Source: Candidatus Sulfopaludibacter sp. SbA3 | GTDB lineage: Bacteria > Acidobacteriota > Terriglobia > Bryobacterales > Bryobacteraceae | Direction of reading: 5' to 3' | Length of the DNA stretch: 64,000 nt | Assembly (NCBI GenBank): GCA_945890485.1 | Contig: CAMDCN010000013.1 | Coordinates: 1 to 64,000 of the forward strand | Shown here: positions 15,765 to 24,989 of the stretch, piece after piece | Layout of the letters: every line of letters begins with the position of its first letter | Position numbering within the stretch: position 1 is the first letter of the stretch | Made by a program: the position numbers and the translations under genes | The notes under the pieces: model-generated | What the model saw: the letters and a program-made list of their open reading frames with translations, nothing else | The model's database searches: none | What the model was told of the DNA's origin: nothing

Positions 15765-17027
15765 CTATCCCAGGAAGTTAAGCGGATGGCCCGCGGAGAT
15801 TTTCAAGGGCCGTCCAATGTTCGAAATGTACTCCTTCTCAAAATCTACCCCGAGCTTCTTAAAGAGCGTCGCCGTGAAATCCGGCACTTCAACGGGCCGA
15901 TCCTTCACGTACATTCCGTCGGCATCGGAGGCGCCGATAATTTGCCCTTTGGGTACGCCCGCGCCGGCGACGACGAGCGAGAAGCAGTTCGGCCAGTGGT
16001 CGCGGCCCGTGTTGACGTTGATCTCGGCGGTGCGGCCAAACTCACCTGTCAGAATCACGAGAGTCGAATCGAGCATACCGCGCTGTTCGAGATCGTCGAG
16101 CAGCGCGGCGAAGGCGTTGTCGAGTTCCGGCATGAACTCATTAGCGTAAGCCGGGAACAGGTTCGAATGGTGGTCCCATTCGTTCTCGCCCTTGCCGACG
16201 CTAACGAAGCGGACGCCCGATTCGACCAGTCGCCGGGCGAGGAGACAGCCCTGGCCCATCTGCGTGCGTCCATAGTCGTTGCGGACTTTCTCCGGCTCTT
16301 CGGCGATGTTGAAGGCCTTCTTCGCGCGCGGGCTCTTCATGAGCTCGAGCGCGGACTGATAGTAGCTGTCGAGGGTACCGAAAGCCTCTGAGGTGTCCCA
16401 ATCCTTGATCTTCGAATCGACGAGATTGAGCAGGCTGTGGCGGCCCTCCATTCGGGCCCAGTCGACGCCCATCGGCAGGTCCATATCGCGGACCGAGTAG
16501 TTCGGGACGTTGACGTTTCCAGCAGAGAAGGGGTTGTACTTGGGGCCGAGGAATCCAGCGCGGGCGTTGTTGCCGCGGGGCTGTGGGATGTTGACGTAGG
16601 GCGGCAGCTCGTTACGCGCGCCGAGCTCTTTCGCGATGACGGAGGCCATGGCCGGGGCCAGGAGCGTGGGCAGCGCGTCGTGGCCGCTGAGCATCAGCGT
16701 CTGCGCCGCGCCGTGGGCCGACTGCTTGTGCGTCATGCTGCGGATCAGCGTCACGCGGTTCATGCGCTGCGCGGTGCGAGGCAAGTGCTCGGTGATCTGC
16801 AGGCCGTCAATAGTTGTCGGGATTTGGCGGAATGGGCTGCGGTACTTGCGGTCGGCCTGTGGCCGCATGTCGAAGGTATCGAGGTGGCTGAGACCACCGG
16901 CGAGCCAGAGATGAATGATGGAGATGTCCTTGGCCGGGGCGGCGGCGCGCAAGCGGAGGACGTCTCCCCAGCTCAGCGTCCCGAAGGCCGCGATAGAACC
17001 GATTCTGATAAAGCCGCGTCGATGCAT
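15765..17027 (-). CDS. Tat-exported DUF1501 protein
   Basis: The start MHRRGFIRIGSIAAFG carries a twin-Arg leader and has GGAG six bases upstream; another ATG 12 bases earlier (17039) is possible. The 420-residue body is DUF1501, a sulfatase/alkaline phosphatase-like fold: IIHLWLAGGLSHLDTFDMRP, RVTLIRSMTHKQSAHGAAQT, GVRFVSVGKGENEWDHHSN, LVILTGEFGRTAEIN and GRDHWPNCFSLVVAG. In nearly all genomes this family follows a DUF1549/DUF1553 gene, as here. The reaction has not been established for the family; the pairing with cytochromes suggests a periplasmic oxidation or hydrolysis step. Confidence 0.9.
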   Translation of the reverse strand: MHRRGFIRIGSIAAFGTLSWGDVLRLRAAAPAKDISIIHLWLAGGLSHLDTFDMRPQADRKYRSPFRQIPTTIDGLQITEHLPRTAQRMNRVTLIRSMTHKQSAHGAAQTLMLSGHDALPTLLAPAMASVIAKELGARNELPPYVNIPQPRGNNARAGFLGPKYNPFSAGNVNVPNYSVRDMDLPMGVDWARMEGRHSLLNLVDSKIKDWDTSEAFGTLDSYYQSALELMKSPRAKKAFNIAEEPEKVRNDYGRTQMGQGCLLARRLVESGVRFVSVGKGENEWDHHSNLFPAYANEFMPELDNAFAALLDDLEQRGMLDSTLVILTGEFGRTAEINVNTGRDHWPNCFSLVVAGAGVPKGQIIGASDADGMYVKDRPVEVPDFTATLFKKLGVDFEKEYISNIGRPLKISAGHPLNFLG

Positions 17028-17040
17028 CGGGATCTCCATT

Positions 17041-19386
17041 CTAGTGCTGGTAGAGGAAGTCTTTCGAATTGAGGATCGCCCAGAGGAGATCCTGGTAGGC
17101 CTTGCGGCGGTCGCCGGTCTTGACGAGCTCGAGCACCGCAGAGCGTTCCGCCGGGGACGGGAGGCGGACGAGACTGCGGAGGTAGATCTGCTCAAGGAGC
17201 TGATCGTCGGGCAGAGCGAGGTCGAGTTGCGCCTTCGAGAGTTTATTCTGGAGCGTAGAGCCGGAGATGAGGTGCATGGTCTGGGCCATGTCGGGCTGGG
17301 CGTCCCGCTCGCAGATGATATCCCGGCTCAGGCGGCCGAAGGAGGAGAGCATGTAGCCGCCGGCGCCAGCATAGACCTGCATGGCACGAGTACCGGGCGG
17401 ATAGCCGGGGAACTTTTCGGGAGCGCCGGTGACTTGGCTCATCGTGTCGAGCAGCGTTTCGGCAACGAGGCGTCGCATGGGGAAGCGGCTGAAGTTGATC
17501 GTGTCGGCGCGGTTCGATTCGTTGGGTTCGGCGGAGAGCTGATAGGTGCGGGAGTTCAGGATGGTCCGCATCAGATGGCGGAGGTCGAACTTGTGTTCGA
17601 CGAGGTCCTTGGCCAAGGCGTCGAGGAGGGCGGGATGGGATGGCGGGTTGGTGACGCGGAAGTCGTCCACCTCTTCGACGAAGCCGCGGCCGAAGTAGTG
17701 CTTCCAAACTCGATTGACAATGGTGCGGGCGAAGTAGGGGTTGTCAGGTGAGGTCATCCATGCCAGGAGATCCTCGCGAATGTCGGAGTCCTGCGAGTCC
17801 GGAACGAGCTTGCCGTTGAGGACGCGAGCGACCATTTTCCTTTTGGTCTTAGGATGTTCGACGGCGCCTTCTTCCATGTACTGCGTCGCGTTCTCGTCGT
17901 TCTCATAGACCTCCTTGATGCCGACGCGGGCGAAGAAGGCGGCGAAGCCGTAGAAGTCGTCCTGGGTCCACTTCTCCCACGGGTGGTTGTGGCACTTGGC
18001 GCATTCGAGGCGGACGCCAAGGAACAGTTGGCTGATGTTCGTGGCGTGGTCGGGGGCGTTCGAATCGAAGCTGATGTTGTAGAAGCTGGTGGGTGATTCG
18101 GTGACGCCTTCGAGCGAGGAGGTGGAGAAGCTATGAGCGCCCTGGCTGAGGAGGGTCTCGCGGACGAAGCGGTCGTACGGCTTGTTCTGCAAGAACGAAT
18201 CGCGGATGAAGTTGTAGACGATGCGGGCGCCCTTGGCTCCGGCTTCGCGTGTGCCGGCGCGGAAGAGCTCCGTGAACTTCATGGCCCAGAGTTCCGAGAA
18301 CTCGCGGCGGTTGAGAAGGCGGTCGATTTCGGCGCTGCGCTTGTTCGGTTCGGTGGAGGCCAGGAAGCGGCGCGTCTCTGCTTCCGTGGGAAGGAGACCG
18401 ACGGTATCGAGATAGACGCGGCGGAGGAACTCGCCATCGGATGTCAGGCCGGAGGGGCGGATGTTGAGGCGGCGAAGCTTGCCGAAGATCTGGTCGTCGA
18501 TGTAGTTGTTGACGGCGAGCTTGGGGTAGTCCGTGGGCGTAGGGCCGGAGGCCACCAGGATACGCGCGGCGACGGCCTGGCCCATGGTGCGGACCATAAT
18601 GGCCGTTTCGCCCGCCTGGAGGGCCGTCAGGACGCCATTCGCGGCCACTTGTACGGTGTCGGGGCCGTTCGAAGAGTACTGGACGAGGCGGGTGACGTCG
18701 CGGACGCTGCCATCGGAGTATGTGGCGACGGCGATGAGTTGCTGCTTCTTCTGCGGGCCTAGCAGAACGCGCTCTTCGGGATAGACCTGCAGGCCAACGA
18801 CGCGGACGGTATCGTCCTGATCATAGGGCGCGCCTTGGGCCACCCAGTCGCGGATGGTGCGGTACTGGAGAGAATCGGGTGTGAAGCGGAGGCCTCCGCC
18901 GTGGGCGGTTTCGGCGGTCGCCTTCTTGAGCAGCAGGCTTTGCTCGGGTTGCTTGGGGTCGATGCGCTTAGCGGTGACGGCGTCGAAGTCGAGCTTGGGT
19001 TCGACGCCGAACAGGGACAGCTTGAACCCCCGCTGGCCGCGGATGGAGCCGTGGCAGTTGGCGCCGGCGCAGCCGGACATGGTGAAGATGGGACTGACGT
19101 CGTTGACGAAGCTGATGCCCGGGGCGCGGGCGGCGGGCTTGACGGTGATGGGCGCAACGGCGCGAAGGCCGCGGCAGGCGACGGCGACGGAGCGCATGGT
19201 GGTTCGCGCGACGTTGTTGGCGGCACATTCGGCGGTGACGTCGTGTTCGTAGCCCTGGTTGTCGGTGTAGGTGACGGCGTAGATCTGGGTAGCTTCGGCG
19301 CCATGGAGGACGATCCGGGGCGGTTGGATGGAGAGGCTGGCGCCGAAGGCAGAGAGGGGGACGAGGGCGAGGAGAAGGCGGTGCAT
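17041..19386 (-). CDS. DUF1549/DUF1553 cytochrome-like protein with bacterial Ig domain
   Basis: A 781-residue secreted protein (leader MHRLLLALVPLSAFG). The order is an N-terminal Ig-like strand region, a cytochrome-like block GCAGANCHGSIRGQRGFKLS (a C-x4-C-H heme site typical of this family), a Big_2 domain (about 195-280, LIAVATYSDGSVRDVT), DUF1549 (DGEFLRRVYLDTVGLLPT, LWAMKFTELF, GVRLECAKCHNHPWEKW) and DUF1553 (PYFARTIVNRVWKHYFGRGF, LLRHLMRTILNSRTYQLS-like). ATG overlaps the stop of the upstream gene (TAATG), and the next gene follows directly. Electron transfer from a polymer or alcohol is often proposed for these proteins but is not proven. Confidence 0.9.
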   Translation of the reverse strand: MHRLLLALVPLSAFGASLSIQPPRIVLHGAEATQIYAVTYTDNQGYEHDVTAECAANNVARTTMRSVAVACRGLRAVAPITVKPAARAPGISFVNDVSPIFTMSGCAGANCHGSIRGQRGFKLSLFGVEPKLDFDAVTAKRIDPKQPEQSLLLKKATAETAHGGGLRFTPDSLQYRTIRDWVAQGAPYDQDDTVRVVGLQVYPEERVLLGPQKKQQLIAVATYSDGSVRDVTRLVQYSSNGPDTVQVAANGVLTALQAGETAIMVRTMGQAVAARILVASGPTPTDYPKLAVNNYIDDQIFGKLRRLNIRPSGLTSDGEFLRRVYLDTVGLLPTEAETRRFLASTEPNKRSAEIDRLLNRREFSELWAMKFTELFRAGTREAGAKGARIVYNFIRDSFLQNKPYDRFVRETLLSQGAHSFSTSSLEGVTESPTSFYNISFDSNAPDHATNISQLFLGVRLECAKCHNHPWEKWTQDDFYGFAAFFARVGIKEVYENDENATQYMEEGAVEHPKTKRKMVARVLNGKLVPDSQDSDIREDLLAWMTSPDNPYFARTIVNRVWKHYFGRGFVEEVDDFRVTNPPSHPALLDALAKDLVEHKFDLRHLMRTILNSRTYQLSAEPNESNRADTINFSRFPMRRLVAETLLDTMSQVTGAPEKFPGYPPGTRAMQVYAGAGGYMLSSFGRLSRDIICERDAQPDMAQTMHLISGSTLQNKLSKAQLDLALPDDQLLEQIYLRSLVRLPSPAERSAVLELVKTGDRRKAYQDLLWAILNSKDFLYQH

Positions 19387-21434
19387 TATTGGGGGCTCCG
19401 GAGGCGAATGGGGTGGGACCTTCCGACGATGGTCCCAGCGCGACGGGCGACGAGGACGAAGTCCCCAGGGGCTTTGTTGGCGGCAGCGCGGAGCTTGACT
19501 TCGGCGCGGGTGGAGGCGGCGGGCACGGGTTCGGCGGAGGCCGTGAGGCCGTCGGCCGCGGCTTCGACGGAGAGTTCGAGCGGTTCGGCGTGGCCATCGT
19601 CGAGGCGAGTGACGATGACGGTGAGGGCTGCCGTGTTGTCCTTGGCGAGGGCGAGGGCCGGGGGCACGGTGAGGACGGCGCCGGGGGCGTCGGCGATGGT
19701 GACGCGGAGATGGTCCTCTTCGGCGTCGCCGATGTGGCGGATGCGGGAGCGGAAGTACCGGGCGCGGGCGGTGCGTTCGATGCCTTTGGCGCGGCCGCGG
19801 AACTCGAGGTGGCCGAGGCTGAGCGGCGCGTCGGGGGCGACGGCGATTTGCAGTTCGACGTTGGTGCCGTCGAGGTAGTGGGTCTCGCCGCAGGTGCCGG
19901 TGTAGGGGGTGTTCTTGGGTTCGGCGACGACTGGCTTGACGGTGACGCCGGGCGGGAAGTTCGCAGCGTAGACTTCGACCGGTTCGTTCCAGCCTTCGAG
20001 GCGGCGGACGCGAACGAGGACGGAGTTGGTGCGGCCGCGGTAGAGCGTGTCGTCGGTGCCGATGACGCGGAGGGAGAAGTCGGGTTCGGCCTCTTTCATG
20101 GTGAGGCGGTAGAGGAACGCCGGGTCGCCACGGAACTGGGCGTCGCGGACCATCGCCGTGTAGCGGCCGGCTTTGGGGAGGCGGAAGACGAGATGGGGGT
20201 CGAGGTTAGCGGGTTCCTTGCCGGTGTTGGTGGTGGGGTCGTCCTGCCAGGCGAGGCGCTGGCCAGATTCGTCGTAGATAGCGACGAGGGGATCCGTAAG
20301 ATAACCCAACTGCATGGCGTGGGCTTCGAGAACGACGGTTTTGGGGCCATCGACGCGGAAGGAGAAGTGGTCGGCGGCGCGGGGGCGATTGATTATGCCG
20401 TTGGCGACGATGGGGAGGGAGACGGGAACGGGGTCCTTGCGGCTGCGGGCGGAGCCATCGGCGACGGTGAGTTCCTGGTAGGGGGAGACGACAAAGGGGG
20501 CGGGGAGGATGGCGCCATTGCCGTGGAGTTTGTAGACGCCGGGCGGGGCGGAGGCGGGGACGGTGAGGCGGACCATAGCTTCGTTGGGTGTGGTCTTGAG
20601 GATCTCGCCTTGCGCGAGGCCGTCGCCCAGCGTGACGGCGGTGAGGTGGTTTAGGTTTACACCGTGTAACGTAATGGTCGTTGTCTGGCCCGGCTGGCCG
20701 CCGGCGGGCATGGCGGTTTCGAGATGGGGCATGGGGCCGGCGAAGAGGCGGTAGTCGCAGGTGTCGCAGCCGGCTTCGCTCGAGCCATGAACTCGAAGGA
20801 TGTAGCGACCGGCCTTCGAGAACGTGTAGCGCAGGTGAGGATCCTTGAATCCGTAGTAGTCGTCGGAGAAGGCGAGTTCGACGCCGTCGGTATTGAGAAG
20901 GCCGACGGCCGAGTCTGTGTTGGCGCCGTTGCGGGTGGCGAGGACATCGAACGTGAGGGTCTGGCCGGCGGCCGCCTCGAAGCTGTAGTAGTCGTAATCG
21001 CCCGCTTTGATGATGCCGTTGACGAGGGCAGGGAACGCGAGGGGTTCGGCCTGGACAAGGGTGTTGTTGGGTTCCTTTTCTGTTCGCTCCGGAAATGTTC
21101 CGACATCGAAGTAGCCGATGGCGGAGCCGTGGGCGGCGATGAGGCGGAGGTCGTGGCGACCGGGTTCGGCGGTGGGGGCGAGGGTGACGACGGCTTCGAC
21201 CTCGTAGGGCGAGGCGGAGAGGACGCGGGCTGTAAGTTTGGGGGAGTGGAAGCGGAGTTCGCGGGTGTCCTGGAGGTTGCGGCCTTTGAGGGTGACTTTG
21301 ACGGTGGCGCCGCGTTGGCCGCCGCGAGGGAAGATGCCTTGGATCTGCGGCCAGATGGGCGGCACCTTTGCCTCAGCCCAGAGTGTGAGCGGGACGAGCG
21401 CTAGGAGAAGATACCGGGCACGCGGAAACATCAT
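19386..21434 (-). CDS. Secreted PPC-domain (pre-peptidase C-terminal) protein
   Basis: A 682-residue protein with a signal peptide ending around LWAEA. It begins with an IPT/Ig-like domain (IQGIFPRGGQRGATVKVTLKG), then a PPC domain (EKEPNNTLVQAEPL..., DYDYYSFEAAAGQTLTFDV), a second IPT-like domain (PAGGQPGQTTTITLHG) and a second PPC-like domain (ADHFSFRVDGPKTVVLEAHA...). The remainder is beta-rich. There is no catalytic motif; PPC domains bind or target the cell surface. It is the first gene of the operon with DUF1549/1553, DUF1501, the seven-heme cytochrome and Gfo/Idh, and may present the complex to its substrate. The upstream neighbour is a divergent Oar receptor. Confidence 0.85.
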   Translation of the reverse strand: MMFPRARYLLLALVPLTLWAEAKVPPIWPQIQGIFPRGGQRGATVKVTLKGRNLQDTRELRFHSPKLTARVLSASPYEVEAVVTLAPTAEPGRHDLRLIAAHGSAIGYFDVGTFPERTEKEPNNTLVQAEPLAFPALVNGIIKAGDYDYYSFEAAAGQTLTFDVLATRNGANTDSAVGLLNTDGVELAFSDDYYGFKDPHLRYTFSKAGRYILRVHGSSEAGCDTCDYRLFAGPMPHLETAMPAGGQPGQTTTITLHGVNLNHLTAVTLGDGLAQGEILKTTPNEAMVRLTVPASAPPGVYKLHGNGAILPAPFVVSPYQELTVADGSARSRKDPVPVSLPIVANGIINRPRAADHFSFRVDGPKTVVLEAHAMQLGYLTDPLVAIYDESGQRLAWQDDPTTNTGKEPANLDPHLVFRLPKAGRYTAMVRDAQFRGDPAFLYRLTMKEAEPDFSLRVIGTDDTLYRGRTNSVLVRVRRLEGWNEPVEVYAANFPPGVTVKPVVAEPKNTPYTGTCGETHYLDGTNVELQIAVAPDAPLSLGHLEFRGRAKGIERTARARYFRSRIRHIGDAEEDHLRVTIADAPGAVLTVPPALALAKDNTAALTVIVTRLDDGHAEPLELSVEAAADGLTASAEPVPAASTRAEVKLRAAANKAPGDFVLVARRAGTIVGRSHPIRLRSPQ

Positions 21435-21566
21435 TGCGCCAATTCTATACCGGCTAACCGATGAGATCCAGCGTCAGCGCCGGACAATCCTCCGTTGCAA
21501 TGGAGTTGAAATTCGCATAAACTTGCCCCACTTGACTCTAGCCATGTGGCATGAGGTTTCTCATCT

Positions 21567-24500
21567 ATGAACAAACAATCAGTCCGACTGAGTAGCTCGG
21601 TACTGGGATTCCTGCTCACAGCAGCAGCGCTCAGCGCCCAAACATTTACAGGAAGTATTTCCGGTGTCGTGATGGACCCCGGACAAGCAACAATCGCAGG
21701 CGCTACCGTGCGCGTCCGCAACGAAGCAACGAGCGACACGCGGCAAGCGGTGACCAGCTCCGAAGGACGCTATATTTTCTCGCAGCTTCCCCCAGGCAAC
21801 TACGAAGTATCCGTGGAAATGGCGGGCTTCCGGAAGAGCGTGCAGAAGAATGCCGAACTTCGCGTGAACGCGACGCTCGAAGTGAATTTCAACCTGCAAC
21901 TTGGTGAAGTCACCCAGGTCGTGGAAGTGACGGCCGGTGTGAGCATGCTCGACACGCAGTCGGCCAACCGGTCGGTGACGCTGAATCAGCAGGCGGTGCT
22001 GGATCTGCCGGTGAACTCGCGGAACCCGTTTGTGCTGGTGCATGTGAATGCGGGCGTGATCGCCGTGCGCACGGGCATCTCGCAAGCGACGCAGGACCAG
22101 AACCACAACCGCTTTTCGATGAACGGCGGCCGCGGGCAGGCAGGACTGACGCTGATTGACGGCGTGCCGGCGGCGGCGGTCGACTGGGGCGGGCTGATTG
22201 CCTCGCCGAGCGTGGACTCGGTCCAGGAAGTCAGCATTGTCCGCAACCAGTTCGATGCCCAATTTGGCAAGTCGGACGGCGGCGCGGTGAACATGATCAC
22301 GCGCGGCGGATCGAACAGCTTCCATGGCTCGGTGTTCGAGTTCCTACGGAACGACAAGCTGGATGCCAATTCCTGGGGGAACAACCGGGCGGGACTGCCG
22401 CGGGTGCTTTTCCAACGGAACCAGTTCGGCGCGGCGGTGGGCGGACCGATTAAGCGGTCGAGCCGCTTGTTCTTCTTCACAGCTTATGAAGGCATGCGGC
22501 AGGGATCGCCGGGCACGAACATTTCGACGGTGCCGACGCAACTGCAGCGGAATGGTGACTTTTCGCAGACGTTCAATGCCAACGGGTCGCAGGCGACAAT
22601 CTTCGATCCTTTCTCGACGCGGCCGAACCCGAACGGGAGCGGCTTCATCCGCGACGCGTTTCCGGGCAACCGGATTCCGGCGGCGATGATCGATCCCGTT
22701 TCGGCGAAGGTGATGAACTTGTTCCCCTTGCCGAACACGCAGGGCGACCCCGGAACGAACGCACGCAACTTCGCGGCGGCGGGGAAGACGAACACTGTCA
22801 ACGATCGCTTCGACCTGCGCATTGACTGGGCGAAGAGCGAGAAGTGGACGCTGTTCGGCCGGTTCACGAAGGCATGGCAGGAGAACGTGGCCCCCGTGTA
22901 CTTCGGCAATGGGGCGGACACAAACTTTTCGGACGTGAACCCGCGGCACCATGCCGTGATCGGGACGACGATTACGCCGTCGCCGACCTGGGTGATCAAC
23001 GTGCTGCTGGGTTCCGGCCGGTGGCGGGAGAATCAGGTCTCGCCGTCGCAGGGCTTGAACGCGACGACGCTCGGTTTCTCGCAGCAACTGGTTTCGCAGT
23101 TCCAGGCGCAGACCTACCCCGGCTTCTCGGCACAGGGCTATGCCTCGCTGAACAACCGGCGATTCCTGAATGTGCCGCGTGAGACGCACAACCTGCAGGT
23201 GAACCTGACGAAGGAACTGGGTGCGCACAGCTTGAAGTTTGGCTGGTTGGGCGAAGCGGCGCGGTTGAACAACACAGACTTCAATACTCCGGTGTTCAAC
23301 TTTACGCGCGGATTGACCTCTGGGCCTACGGCGGCGATTGCGAGCTCGGTGACGGGCGACGGATTTGCCTCGATGCTGCTGGGAACCGGTGCGAGCGGTA
23401 GTGCACCGCTGGGTATTGGTGTCGCGAATTCGGCGGGCTACCACGGCGTCTACTTCCAGGATTCCTGGCGGGCAAGCCGGAAACTGACTTTGCACATGGG
23501 ACTCCGGTGGGAGGTGCAGTTGGCGCGGACGGAACGGTACAACCGTTTGAACAACTTCGACTTCAAGGCGCAGAGTCCGCTGGCGCAACAGACGGGTTTG
23601 CCACTAGTGGGTGGTCTCGTGTTCGTGACTCCCGAGAACCGAGGTGCATGGAACACGGACTATTCGAACCTGGCTCCGCGCTTCGGCATGGCGTATAAGA
23701 TTACCGACAAGTTGGTGTTCCGCGGCGGATATGGGATTTTTTATCCGCAGACGGGTGGCGGCGCCAACCAAGGCTTCGCGACGACGACCGAATGGGTTTC
23801 GACGGTGGGTGCGGACGGCATCAACCCGAATCGAAACGCGCTGCTGCGGAATCCATTTCCGAATGGGTTTAACCAGCCCGTAGGAACGAGCCGGGGGCTG
23901 TTGACGCAGGTGGGCGACAACGTAAATGCGTTCTCGCGTCACCATCCGCAAGGCTATGTGCAGAACTTCAGCGCTGACTTCCAGTTTGAGATCAAACAGG
24001 GCATGGTGCTCGAAGCGGGCTACACCGGTTCGCAGAGCCGGAAGCTCTCGTTCGGCACGGGCCAGCAGGCCAACCAGATGCCGCCGGAGTTCCTCTCGCT
24101 GGGCGCGGCATTGAACAACCCGGTGCGGAACCCGTTCTTCGGGATCATTCCGACCGGTGCGCTTTCCGGCGCGACAATTCCGCAGCACCGCTTACTGCGG
24201 CCGCATCCGCAGTTTCTGGGCGTAGGGCTTTCGGGCGATACGCCGGGTGCGAGCGCGAGCTTCAACGCACTGGTGGTGCGCTATCACTGGCAGATGGGCA
24301 AGAACCTGAACCTATTGAGCACGTATCAATGGTCGAAGGCGATAGACAACGCTAGTGAGTGGCAGGGCTGGGAAGTGGGCGATACGCTGCGGAACTACTA
24401 TGACCTGAGCGTCGATCGTTCGATCTCGGCTCACGACATTCCGCAGAGCTTCGTGAATGCGCTGGTTTACGAGATGCCGGTGGGCAAGGGGCGGAAGTTC

Positions 24501-24989
24501 CTGACCGACATGCATCCCGTGGCGAACGCGATTGTGGGCGGCTGGCAGGTTTCGACGATCATACGGTTCTCGAGCGGTTTGCCGCTGGGCTTCACGGCGC
24601 CGAATTCGCTGAGCGCTTTCGGCTTCCAGACGCAGCGGCCGAATGTGTCGGACCTGAAATCGGCAGCGGTTTCGAATCCGACGCCGGCGCGTTGGTTCAA
24701 CACCGCGGCCTTTACAGCGCCGGGCACGTACGAGATGGGCAATGCACCGCGGTGGATTCCGAACATCCGGTACGGCCCGACGAACCATGCGGACTTGGCC
24801 ATTCTGAAGAACTTCCGCTGGGGCGAGAATATCAAGGCGCAGTTCCGGGCTGAGATGTTCAATGCGACAAACACTCCGCAGTTTGGGAGGGCGAATACGG
24901 ACATCGCCAGTCCGAACTTTGGGACCGTAACAGGTACGACGAACGTCGGGCCACGAAATGTTCAGTTGGGCGTCAGAATTCAGTTCTGA
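21567..24989 (+). CDS. Oar-type TonB-dependent outer-membrane receptor
   Basis: A 1140-residue protein: signal peptide (MNKQSVRLSSSVLGFLLTAA), carboxypeptidase-regulatory-like domain (GSISGVVMDPGQATIAGATV to about residue 105), a plug region (SVTLNQQAVLDLPVNSRN, then RFSMNGGRGQAGLTLIDGVP) and a large beta barrel ending in VQLGVRIQF with the terminal Phe needed for BAM insertion. Oar-like receptors of Acidobacteria take up oligosaccharides or other large ligands with TonB energy; the ligand here is unknown. It diverges from the PPC-DUF1501 operon 132 bases away. Its stop overlaps by ten bases the end of the convergent TPR gene. Confidence 0.93.
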   Translation: MNKQSVRLSSSVLGFLLTAAALSAQTFTGSISGVVMDPGQATIAGATVRVRNEATSDTRQAVTSSEGRYIFSQLPPGNYEVSVEMAGFRKSVQKNAELRVNATLEVNFNLQLGEVTQVVEVTAGVSMLDTQSANRSVTLNQQAVLDLPVNSRNPFVLVHVNAGVIAVRTGISQATQDQNHNRFSMNGGRGQAGLTLIDGVPAAAVDWGGLIASPSVDSVQEVSIVRNQFDAQFGKSDGGAVNMITRGGSNSFHGSVFEFLRNDKLDANSWGNNRAGLPRVLFQRNQFGAAVGGPIKRSSRLFFFTAYEGMRQGSPGTNISTVPTQLQRNGDFSQTFNANGSQATIFDPFSTRPNPNGSGFIRDAFPGNRIPAAMIDPVSAKVMNLFPLPNTQGDPGTNARNFAAAGKTNTVNDRFDLRIDWAKSEKWTLFGRFTKAWQENVAPVYFGNGADTNFSDVNPRHHAVIGTTITPSPTWVINVLLGSGRWRENQVSPSQGLNATTLGFSQQLVSQFQAQTYPGFSAQGYASLNNRRFLNVPRETHNLQVNLTKELGAHSLKFGWLGEAARLNNTDFNTPVFNFTRGLTSGPTAAIASSVTGDGFASMLLGTGASGSAPLGIGVANSAGYHGVYFQDSWRASRKLTLHMGLRWEVQLARTERYNRLNNFDFKAQSPLAQQTGLPLVGGLVFVTPENRGAWNTDYSNLAPRFGMAYKITDKLVFRGGYGIFYPQTGGGANQGFATTTEWVSTVGADGINPNRNALLRNPFPNGFNQPVGTSRGLLTQVGDNVNAFSRHHPQGYVQNFSADFQFEIKQGMVLEAGYTGSQSRKLSFGTGQQANQMPPEFLSLGAALNNPVRNPFFGIIPTGALSGATIPQHRLLRPHPQFLGVGLSGDTPGASASFNALVVRYHWQMGKNLNLLSTYQWSKAIDNASEWQGWEVGDTLRNYYDLSVDRSISAHDIPQSFVNALVYEMPVGKGRKFLTDMHPVANAIVGGWQVSTIIRFSSGLPLGFTAPNSLSAFGFQTQRPNVSDLKSAAVSNPTPARWFNTAAFTAPGTYEMGNAPRWIPNIRYGPTNHADLAILKNFRWGENIKAQFRAEMFNATNTPQFGRANTDIASPNFGTVTGTTNVGPRNVQLGVRIQF

